Shown here piece after piece: positions 27,401-39,400 of a stretch of 64,000 bases of DNA (the first letter of the stretch is position 1; the number at the start of each line of letters is the position of its first letter). Below the pieces are notes generated by a model. The model saw only the letters and a list, made by a program, of their open reading frames with translations, was not told the DNA's origin and ran no database searches. A program made the translations under genes and the position numbers. Origin of the DNA: Pyxicephalus adspersus (taxonomy: Eukaryota > Chordata > Amphibia > Anura > Pyxicephalidae). Where the stretch lies: NCBI RefSeq assembly GCF_032062135.1, contig NC_092859.1, forward strand, positions 26,037,324 through 26,101,323. Reading direction: 5' to 3'.

Positions 27401-30400
27401 NNNNNNNNNNNNNNNNNNNNNNNNNNNNNNNNNNNNNNNNNNNNNNNNNNNNNNNNNNCATCAGATCAAGGAGTTGGCACAAAAGCCACTGTCACCCTTG
27501 CAAAGTTCTAATCATTGCAACAATATAATATTCAATGTCCCGCTTTAGCCCAGTGGTGACTGGTTCTCTTTAGGAATATGCAAGGAATTTAAGGGTGGGA
27601 AGTTACCTTTGTGGATTTAAGCTTCTTCTCATATAGGGTCCTTTCGTTTTCCATCTCTACCACTCGGAGTCGTAGGTCGTTCATTTCCTGTACCAGTCCC
27701 TATAAGGAGAGATATTAATATTCACTTGAAAATCTGAACCTTGTGACAGGTAGGACAATGGTCTGGTCACAATTCCCCCACAATCATGCAAAACCTTTTG
27801 CATGGGACAAAAAAGGAAGCGTGTGTCACTTACAGTGAAGATTTTTTTAACCTGGGTGGGAAGAAGCTGCAGGCGAGTGGTGGTCCATGAAATGTGACCC
27901 AACTTTTCAGTAACCACTGTAAAACTGCCAGATGGTTACTGAAAAGTGCCAGGTGGTGCGCCCGGCTAAAAGGGCCTGGGGAGAACACTGCACTATCTGC
28001 TGGTGAGCATCAACGTGTACACATTTGTGGTATCTGGAAAACTACAATGGGATCACTGAGGACTCTTCACTGTGTCTCAAAGTAGTACAATTCCATGGGA
28101 TCCTGAGCTGGACAACCAAAACAAAATGGAGACAAATATGCTATAGCAGCCAAGGAGATTTCAGTAATTTTTTTTTCACATTAAAAAATTATAATAGCTA
28201 GTCAAACATTGACTGCTATGGGAAGAAAAATACATTTTTTTTTACAAATTTGACCTTGACCTAGGAATGCAGATGTATGAGAAAGAAGAAAAAAAAAGTA
28301 AAAAGCAACAGTATTTATTAGATTAAGAGGGAGAGAAAGAGAGGACGTCAGGATAGATACCTGGGGTAAGAGAAAAGGAGAAAATACAAAAGGGAGCAAA
28401 TAATGATCAGAAGAATAAAAAGAAAGAAAGTGGGAGATGGGACTAGAGAAAGAGAGAAATAGAAAGGTGAGAGACAGAATGAAGGAAAGAACAGGAGAAA
28501 ACAGAAATAGAGAAAGGTGTGTGAGAGACAGAGAGGAGGGAAGGAAAAGAGAAAGAATAGGTGAAAAGAAGCCAGAAAATGAGAAAACAAAAAGAGAGAA
28601 GGAGAGTGAAAGGTGTGCACGAGGGGGAACCAGCATGAAAAGAAAAAGAATTATTATATATAATGGAAGGAGGGAGGAACAGTGGCATCAACGACTGGGA
28701 TATCATTAATATATAGGATTTGTCACAGCAGAACACTCCACAAGCTGTGTGTTATTTTCAGCACACAAAGGGGGGGGAAGTGGCAGATAAATGGGCATCC
28801 ACCATGCAATTTGTACACATCAGTAAGAGCTATTTCTGAACGCAGGCAGTATCATTGAGTTCTATTCCTTAGTGCGTTGGCCCTGTACTATTTCTGAACC
28901 TGCAGAGAATCTGTGAGCTCCGATTCACAGTACAGCTACATTGCAATGCATAGAACAGAGGTAACTAATAACTATGGCTTTCTGTATTCTCCCTCTGATC
29001 CTCTCACACAACATGCACACTGAAAAGATAGCAGAACCTAAATAAATTTCACTTTCACAAACCCTGATAACAACCAATAACACAACAGGGACAATGTGGG
29101 CCTGGATTCTAGAACTCATGTTAGCAGTCAGAACTTGACTGAGCAGACAATGAAATATTTCATCTCTATTACTCTGCTCTCCTTTCCGGTCAGCATGCTT
29201 TTAAAGTGGACCTATCAATAAAACTATTACTTTATCAAAAAGGGTAGATAACCATTTTAAATAAAGTAAAAAAATTTTTTTAAAACGCATGCCCCCCCCC
29301 CCCTTTTGTCTTTATTGCGGCCATGGCAAAGACTGCATAGGAGCGCAGAGACTCCTGAGATTTTTTTTTGTTACAGCAGGTTACATCACCTGACCTCGGG
29401 CCTGTGCAGTGTGAGATCAGGTGACGTACCTGAAAAAAGCAAGAAGATGGCTGCGACTGGTGCATCCTCGGCTTCGGGACGAAGGAGGATTACAAGACAG
29501 AACAGGACCGAATCGAGGCAACTTGTGGAGGGATCGGAGGCTCTGCAGACGTAAAGGGAAGTAGTGTTTTTTTAGTTTAGTTTATCTTTAGTAGTAGAGT
29601 AGTTCCGCTTTAACATTTAAGACCAAGAGGATGAGACCAAGTCCCATTCAGGTACAGGTTGGGAGAGTGAGGGCTCCTATATAACCTATATATTCTGAAC
29701 AAACATTCTTGTTGCCCACATTAATCAGATATGGGTATTCCAGTGCATTATGGGTAAGCAAAAGGGAGCGTCCATTGTCTTAAAATGGCCAGCACTTCTT
29801 GAGGACCACAGTGCACACTACAAGGTGCATGCATGGCAGAAGACAACAGCCACAGCATGCTGCAAGTTAAAACTCTGTCATTCCTTCCAAATCCCATGCA
29901 ACAAGCCGCCACATCATCATGTCACCTCTTGATCACCATATTGTAACCGCTTTTCTTGAAACAATGCCAGTTCCACCTCCAGCTTCTCCATCTGCTGCCT
30001 CAACTCTGCTATTGTCTTATTGAGAGACTGAATGATGGAGGAAAGATAGGAGGAGAGAAAGCAAACAACGGGGGAGTCAGGGGAGGAAAAAAAGAAAAGC
30101 AGGTCTATTGATTCAGATATCTTGTAGAAGAGTTAACAGGACCCTGTCACCAGGCCAATATTTCATCAACAACCTTACAATAAATTTAAGTACATCCAAT
30201 GTCATTTATATGAAACAACTCTTGTGTAGACATTTATCTCAAAAGTGTTCACAAGGTTACAGCTTTCCTATAAAAACTATTCACCCCTAGATTTTGTGTT
30301 TTTAAAATAAATTCACTTTGATTAAATATTCTATGATAACAAGATTGAAATGAATTGTACTATAGCTTGAACTATTGTAAAAAAAATAAAAATATTCTAG

Positions 30401-33400
30401 ATTGAAAGGATCTCATAATGCAACCTGCTTTTGTAGATTCTTGTTGTGCTGCTGTATTTTCCTGTTCTTGGTATCAAGGGGTGGATATACTACTCAAGAT
30501 GTAGAGGGTCTTAAATTAAAATGTGGGTCAGATAGATCCTAAAGCCCCTTCCATTGTCATGTATGTAAGTGTCAATCTATACACAGACATTTCTATTGGC
30601 CAGTAGTAGGGGGGGGCCCAAAAACTGGACCCCTTGGTGACTGTTGGTCATCAGCTGTGTTTATATGAAGCACTCTGGCCTGAAGCTCTAGGTATGTACA
30701 GAACTATGGAAGGCACAAATGCTATATAAGTAATTCTTATGAATATAAGATGATGTCTCACATAGTAAATCCCAGCATACCTCTGTATCTTTGAATTTAT
30801 TCTCAAAGTCTGTTTGATCTTTTTCCACTGAAGTCAGCTTCAGTTTCAGAGTAGATATCTCCGCCATTAGGTCAAGTTTCTGTGTTTCTAGTGAAGTTCT
30901 GCTCAGGAGTTCCTAAACATAAAGTAGAAAGTTACATTTTGCAATGTATCATAAAGAGCTCAGGGTCACACTGTCAAATCAATACCTACCCCCCCCCCCC
31001 CCCCTAAATATTACGTGTCTGTAGCTACAATAAATAGCAAACATTAAATGCTGGCTATTCATCATGATAAAACAACAAAAAAGATCAAATGGTGCCAAGA
31101 AAAAACTAATATAACTTAATTAAAGTATGACCATAGGATGAGGATGTCCGATAAGGTGTTTCAAGTATGATTGGGACTACAACAGAGAGGTTTAGGAACT
31201 TTGTAGGACAAAAGTTCACAGAAAGTTTTCTAGGTCACCAGGAATCCTCAAGCTCCACATTGTTAATATTCAGCATGGCTTCATGAAGCCTCCACAGACT
31301 GTGCATTGGGGTGTGGAGAGAAGATTCTCCATCTCTGTCTGTACTGGAATGTGCATTGTGCTGGCCATAACTGTCAGTCTGACCTCAACCTCCTTATGGA
31401 AATTGTTGTGTACTCTGATCAATGCTTCCATTCGTGATGCTTTTGTACCATTTGTCTGAAATCATTTTACACACGGTTTACATATTTTATTGTTATTAAG
31501 TTATCCACCCCTGGCACAAACTATTTTCTTAACAAAAAAAGTATACACATAGATCTTTTGGTGATTACACGTAAGATTTTTTATATGTATGCTTATGCCA
31601 AGTTTACTTTATCATTCAGAACGTACCAGAAAGCTTTCCTATTGATTACGTTGGTTTTGGATTTAGCAAAAAAGAAAAAATAGTGGTCCTTCCTAACCCA
31701 ACAGCAGTACCTAACAGTCTCTTTTGAAGTAGCAGTCTCCTTCCTGCAAATTACCAGCAGTCTCTAGCAGTATATAACAGGTGTCTATACTTTGGCAGAT
31801 GTCTCTAGCACTTTCCTGAAAACTGGAACTCCTAAACTCTGGCAACATGCATCTAATATGACACATATCTCTGTGGAACATTATCAAACCCTAGATTGTG
31901 GTTGAAGGTACCAAGAGTGTATAAAACATATACAGTACAACCTCCGTTATCTGGCACCCACGGGGAATGGAAGATTCTGGATAAGTGTAGTTTCCGAGTA
32001 ACTGAGGTTACTCTGAAAGTGAGGTTTCGCAGCCATTCAGCACTAGACTTAAATGGGGAGACTTGCCCCCATTCACCTCTAGTGCTGAATGGCCGAGAAA
32101 AGGGAAACCCTGATGACACTTGAGCCATCATCAGGGTTTCCCTTTTTTCAGCCAATCATGGCAGAGCAAACCGCTCTCCCAATTGCTCCTGCAGCCCTAG
32201 AGGAGCTGTGGCATATGTTTTGCATCCAAGAACACATACCAAGGCTTCGCTAGGGCTGTGGGAGTAATCAAGAAAGCAGAGCTGTCAGGTGACGGTTATC
32301 TGAATTTTCCGGTTATCCGAGTTACGGATAACCAAGGTTCTACTGTATATGGAATTGGGTCAGCAGGTACAGAATATACAGGAACAGAGCCCCTTCTCAC
32401 CTGTTGCAACATCTCTTCTGTAGCATTCAGCTTTTCTCTGTGTTCCTCCAGGCAGAACTCAAGGTCCCGTATCTTCTCACCCTGGGCTTCTACCTGGTCG
32501 GTCAGCACGCTCACCTGTTTTATAAAAAGATGGGGAAGGTTATTGAGAAAACTCAGTACTAGTTACAAAAACATTGATGGTAAATGACTGAGAGCAAAAC
32601 TCCTTTTGAGAACTAAACATCCATTTGTGGCACAAATGACCTGCTGAACAAAGCAATGTATGACTGAGTTGCCAACAGTATTCAAGGCCAAGGGTAGCTG
32701 GAGTGTCCAGGACTGAACCCCCAAGACCAACCAGAAAATGTTACCGCCATGACTGGCTATCAACTTTACATATCTATAATATGTCCACTGAGCTAGTCAC
32801 TAGAGTGAGTGCCTTGGAGATCCAACCACAGTAGAAAAGGGATGTTTTTTCCAATGCCCGGAAACAGAAATGGCAGCCTAGGGGGAACTGATGAGTAAGT
32901 ATAGATCTTGAGGAAAGGGGGGACAAGATGGCTTCCCAGCTGCCAACACACAAACTCACCAAAAAGTGAACCCAAATCTACGTACCTGCAGCACTAGAGA
33001 TTCCTTGTCATTCTCTAGGCGAGCCAGCCGCTCCTGGTAGATGTCAGCACTACCGGATATGTGTCCATTAACCTGCAAGGCAAGAGATAGATAAGAAAAA
33101 TGGTTACAACTGGAAAAAAATATGCCTACTCCTAGTAGATCTAAACCCAAAATCTTTTAACCCCTGAATATTCTGCCAGGACCCTTGTTTAGACACTTTC
33201 AATTATTCCCTGTTTAATGTACAGCGCTGTGTAATATGTAGGCGCTATATAAATCCTGTTTATTAATAATAATAATAATAATAATAATAATTAGCTGATG
33301 ACCTGAGCTGCAACATATCCTTGCTATAATACACTGCACACGAAGATTTGCATTCTTTTAAATTGGCTGCAGAGTAAATGTACATCCGTTAATAGAAATA

Positions 33401-36400
33401 ATATTTCGAGTTGATTCAGTATATACTTTAATGCATAAAATGAAAAATATGCAATAGCTATGCCCAAAATTGTTAATCTGCCTTTTTTCCCTTCTAAACG
33501 TAAATGACAACTCACAAGTTGGCATGCACCTTGTTATATAAACAACTGTTGGCTATGCGGGGTGGAGTGCATGGAGGCAAAGACATACTGCTATAACACA
33601 CACAATTCCCACAGACAGGTGGTCTATTAGCAACAAGTGTGTCACTGCTGGATGAATCCACTAACCAGATGGGTGTAATGTTTAACCAGAAGCCGGTTAT
33701 ATGCCCAACATCTGTGACATGCAAATACAAGCTACGCACATAGCAGGGTTACCCAGCACCGAGAATGAACCTTGGCTTCCCACAGAGACTGCACATATAT
33801 TCTGTGTATACTTACTAACATGGTATACATTTCTCAAACTATTTATTGTTTATTTTACAATAAAGTTTTGTCTCTAGAAAACAAAAACAGAATCACTGCT
33901 TGGGCTGCTGCACTGAAATCTCAAGCAGAGCTGTCAGCCTTGTCTGTGTTTTGCTCTGCTGGACTACAGAAAACCTCAAACTTCCCCTTGCATTGTAGAA
34001 GTGTGGAAGGGTTCAACCCACTATTAGGAAAAGCAGAATGGATTTTAATGGAGTTTAAAAAGAATTCCTATAACTTCCTGCTGTCTTCGGACAGGAAATC
34101 ACCACCACCACCAAAAAAAACTGGAAATGTGTTCAGTAAGCATATGGGGTGCACACCAAAATATGCCAAGTGTCTCTCTAATGTCCATGCAGATAAAGTT
34201 TAGAACAGGCTGGGTACAATTCTACCATCAAAAGCAATGAAAAAGTTTTTTTTTAAAGTTAACCTGGGTTACCGAAATACTGGCATGTGCCCATATTGAC
34301 ATAAACAACCAACATTTGGGCGAGGAACCTCAGAGATGTGACCGAGGACAACATGAAGAATAATGTGAAGGCGCAGAATAACTTTCAAGTTGCTGACAGC
34401 GCTGTGGGGTGTAGCTGGGACACAAAGCCAATAAAAGGGAAGTGATTGCTTTTATTGGAGGAAGATTAAAGTCCCTCCACTAACCTCCTCTGCTTTAGAT
34501 GTCGTGTTTATGCTGGGGGAAAGTCAACAACACATGTCTATAAAAACCCAACAGCAAAACTGTGTCAGGATGCAACAACAAACTACAAAAGGGTAAACTA
34601 TAAAAATGGAACTGTAGCCAAACAGCTAAATACACAAGTGAAACTCTGATATGTAAATGACGAATGCAGGGACTGAATTGGCTTTATTATTCAGGCATCA
34701 TCCAGGGTCACCATCTCCATCCTGTACTGTGATGCAGGCTTACACACATTCATGTAAATCCTGGTGCTTGTGTAGCGGTTGTCCGTGTTCTCAAATGCCA
34801 GATACAGATCGGCCCATGCTGTAACCTTTTAGTTTATTATGTGCTGCAAAGTTGCAATCTGATCACTGGGAGAAAGAAGACAGAGGAAAGGCTCTTCCTG
34901 CCTGCAGAAGACTGATGACATGTCTAGTGCAAGCATAATTTTTGTCGCTGGAAAGACCTTTTAGGATCAATTCCAGCAACAAAAGTATGAAAGATAAACG
35001 AGCGAGTGGCACCCCACTGTGCTCTTCTCCATTGACTTGTACAGCGGATGCTCTTGGATCCGTCAGGACAGAACAATGAATGACGTTATGCTTATATGTC
35101 AGATTCTCGCCCAAGACAGGATGACAAATTTCAGGTAGTTGTGCACTAGCAATGTATTTCAAATTTTTATTTTATAGGCAGTCTCAGATAGGAAGCATCA
35201 GCAAAGTTAAAAAAAAATATATATATAATATATAAATAGAATCTAAATTCAACATGCAAACACCAGACAACATTTCCAAAATGTCCCAGCAGCACACAAC
35301 AGTGCTACCATTTCAAATCACATGATATACAATCTCCTGAACTGTAACATTGCAGCACTATGTACAGAAGTACAAAAACACAAGTTTTAGGCTAAAAAAG
35401 TCTTGTACTACAGACAAGAAACTGAAGCCAAAAGTCTTGGCCAGAACGGGAGCATTTATTACTAAATCTCACTCTCTCCAAACACGCAGCCGACATATTT
35501 TTGTGATTTACCATTTTATTCTTTGTGGAAAATGGTAATAAAAAGAAAAAAAATCTAATTTACATAAAAGTCTGATCACAGCTTGTGTGTCCTGATGGAA
35601 ACCGTTTGTGTGAAGATATGCAAGAATACCAGCGCAGCTCACCCATCTTCCTGACAACTTCTAGGTGACCCTTTTATGCAGTCCTATGATAATGAAGCTA
35701 AGCCTATTCTTACCATTTCCAATGAAAAAGATTACAGAAAAAACACATCTGCCTCCACTACCACATGCATAAAACAAATACGCGACAGCCACAAGACAAA
35801 AAAACATGAACAAATACCAATATATTATGCATGATTACACGGAAGTCACAAGTCAATGTCCAACACTGTGCACACAGCTGCAGCTCTGCAATACCAAAGT
35901 GATAGTTCAGCATCAGGCACCGGTAGAGAAATCAAGCCAGGAAAAAAAAAAAAAAAAAAACAGGTATTCTTTGGTTATATTAAAAAAAAAGTTAGATGCA
36001 AGCAGGAAGAAAAATTAGTCGTGGGTACAAAACAAAAAATAAACAATGCATGACCGAAGGTTTAATGTTCTAGGATTATAAGCATTCACCAAGCATGAAG
36101 AAGGTTTTCAATGAATCCTTGTGCTCTGATCATATCTCTGTGATACAGCATGAGTGCTATATCTGCAAAACAAATGAATTAAAAATCCAACATACAGCAC
36201 AGTGTACTAGACCACTGATTCTCACAAATAATAGATATACTGTGGTTGCAAGCTTTTTAATACTTATGTCAACCCAACATTTGAGAATGGTAAAACTTTT
36301 ACCTTGTGCCAAAAATGTGAAAACTGATAGTATTTACTACTAATAATTAAAAAAATGTGTTCATAATTAACAATAAAGCCCGATATATGCATAAATGGGA

Positions 36401-39400
36401 AAATGAAATAGTAAGTACTAGGAAGGTGCACAATAGAAGCGACTGTTTAAATGCATCTTTAGCCAAAACATCTTCCCTCAACACAAGTCTTCATTGACAG
36501 AAGTAAAATTTAAACTCACTTCCTGTCCAATGATAATTTTGCCACCGGGACAAATGTGTAAAAACACTCTGTATGCGAGACAGCTCTAACTATTACATTA
36601 CCAAAAAGTACTTTTCCCACAAACCAAATATAAAAGTTTCCATGCATTTTTGCCTTCTAAAGGATCCCAAAGGAAACTTGCAGCAAATGTTGAAATAAGA
36701 GGTCACTCTACCCAATGTTTGCTAATTTATCGAAAATGTTGATTGCTGGAGCCAGGTCACCTCTGATGGTCGTAGATTTTATTAACTAGAACAAATAATT
36801 CAGCCATAATAAATTACCTTGGTTCATCCAAACATTACATGGTGACGCAGGGGATGAAAAGACAGGAAAACTGACCAGTTCCTCTTTTCAGGAATTTCTG
36901 CACATTGTATACAGGAAAGGAGAGGAAACTGTTCAATGTATGTCCAGCTCCCATGTAATAATTGCAGTATTAGTTATGTTGCTGGTCCATTTATGAATTC
37001 CATAGTGTCACAAGGCGTCCCCAAATCATAAAATCCACCAGGGAGATGGTAGCAAAGAGCAGCACATGTAAGTCTCTAGGTCGGAGTTCTCAATGCAGAG
37101 GTGACAAGCAATCTAACCACTGATCTGCCTCCTTCATTCACACCATCCATTAGACCAAGCTTTGTGACTCACTCTCATCAAACATAGAAAAAAAAAAAAT
37201 CATAAAACACTCAAGCTTAGGCATTTTCTAAGAGTGACACGAAAGCTTCAGAAGAGCTTTTAACTTCTTTGTTGTCATGGATAAAAGTTTAATGTGTGTT
37301 CCACCAAATCCACACAAATGTCTGCCCTTAAAGTAGACTTAAATCCTGAATGGATGACATAGTTTGCTAAAGTACTACATACAATAATAAAAAAAAAAAA
37401 AAACTTTAAATAAAATCCTGGCTTTCATTTTTTTCTCTCCTTTGCGACATCTCAGTGCTGTAGATTTCTGGTCTACATGCATTCTCCAGCATTGGCTGCA
37501 CATAACAGTGACAATGGTGGGGTGTGCATGTACAATGTGTGTCAGTATGGCCACTTGTAGCCTCCAGCAGGATGGCAATGTCATCCCAACCCGCCCAATC
37601 AAGATGGCTGAATATCAGGAAACCTGGAAGAGAAGAAGATGGCGGAGCCTGCGATGAAATGGGGCAATTGAGTAGGTTTTGTTTATTGCAGAAGGGACAT
37701 CGCCTGTCTCTTCTACAATAGGACCTGCCTGGTTGCAATATTTTAAGCAGCATTTACCTTGATAGATGCCGGTGGTGCATGGCCATAGAGGCTCCTAGTG
37801 GGGTACTTTTAGGAAAGGAGAGAGTCTTTAGCTCTACAAAAGTGACTTACACGGCCTTCCTATCTGCTCTTTTGGCAATCAGACAGTGAAGGAAAACAAG
37901 TTTGTGCAGCCAGTGAGGGGACACCAAGGATACCTGAATCCGGGAAACTAATATATTGCAGCTTCAAGTCTATGAATGTTGTGACTGAATTAGTTTTCTA
38001 GTTAGGGTTCTGTTTGTACAAATACATATTCATTGATCCTACCAGCTTGTAGTGCTTGTAAATTATTAAGTACTAAACTGAAGTCCCAAAACAATGGCAT
38101 TAGCACTCCCAGCTGTCTTTTGTGAAATACACATCTCTCCTCCCTATGCAATAGATTAAAGAATGAGGGAGGGGTTTGTAGTTTGAAAACATAGTTATCA
38201 CAGGATGCATGTAACTGGCAGGATCACTAGGGAAAATAAATGGGGGGGGGGGATTGAAGCAACTAAAACTACCGTCACATCTAAGAACTGAGAAGCTGCA
38301 ATAAATAACAAAATAATGTCTATTTATGGGTTAGAATATGCTTTATAGTGAACATGTTGCTTTAGTCTGCATGCAAAAATCCAGGTTGCAAATAATTTGA
38401 TCACTGAAAAAAAACAAACAAGTTAAAAAAAAAATGCATTATGCAGAGAGAACACGCTTTCAGCACTGGCTTCACGGCTTTGTGCAGAGATTGCTAAAAT
38501 GCACAAATCACAACTCGCAGAAATACTTGGCAGCAGAGATGGGATTAAAGAATTCTCATTCCCACTCACAAAGCAAGGTTCTGCATCAGCAGTTGGATGC
38601 GATAATTAGAATGTGGTGATCAGCTGAGACTGTTATAAAGGTTTGCTGATGAGAAGACAAGCATGAGCACATCCATAATAAGACATTCAGAGCCTTAGTA
38701 GTAAGCAGAATCACAGCATATTATTCCTGGGGGTCACAGGGAAAAGTAAATGCAGAGCACAGCTTGTAACAGTCTGTAACTTGTAGCAGTCTGTCCATAC
38801 GGCTCACTTAGGGCATCAGGATTTTCTCAGGACAGGGCGAACCCAGGGCTTGAAAAGGATGATATATTACCCATTTACCAGTTTAATGTGGACCTAGTAT
38901 CAACCATATTTATTGTTCCGTGAATGTATAACTGTAACACTTCCAGGTATTACTTACCTATCACAGAAATGACCATACATACTACGGTTCGGTATAATGG
39001 CGTTGTTGCCTTGCAGATGTATTTCTGCAGATTAACACATGACATGAGGACATAAGGAAGTAATGCTCTGCCTCTACCAAGATGTCGAACCCTACACAGG
39101 GACAAGGGGCAGAACTAGGCAAGGTTGGCAATAGGGAATATATTAGCTGCAGGGACACCACATGTAATACTCATTGATAGATATGTAACCTCCTTCTGCT
39201 TTTTTGGGCACAGCTTCCAGAGTAAAAGTCTTTAAATTGTACCACAGTGATATTGGCGTCTATACAGATGCCAATGCATTTTTCACAACAGTCAAATGTT
39301 GGCTAAGCAAAAACAGTCAAATGAACTTATCCCTAGACAATGCCAACACGCTCAACCATCTTTGCCTAGAACAACTAGCTGAATACTATTCCTGTAAGCT

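Larger units (their letters stand above)
27700..29925. other. PPFIBP1 intron between exons 6 and 7
   Basis: 2.2 kb holding a hAT-type MITE (27833-27990), a purine-rich tract (28325-28620) and a TTAA-type MITE (29201-29613). No exon recognised. Confidence 0.5.

Noticed and set aside
27066..27528. Long open frames of 135-150 codons on both strands
   Set aside because: They exist only because N codons contain no stops; there is no real sequence.
28202..28709. Several overlapping frames of 90-144 codons on both strands
   Set aside because: Product of a stop-poor polypurine tract; translations are low-complexity Ser/Leu/Phe or Arg/Glu/Lys strings.
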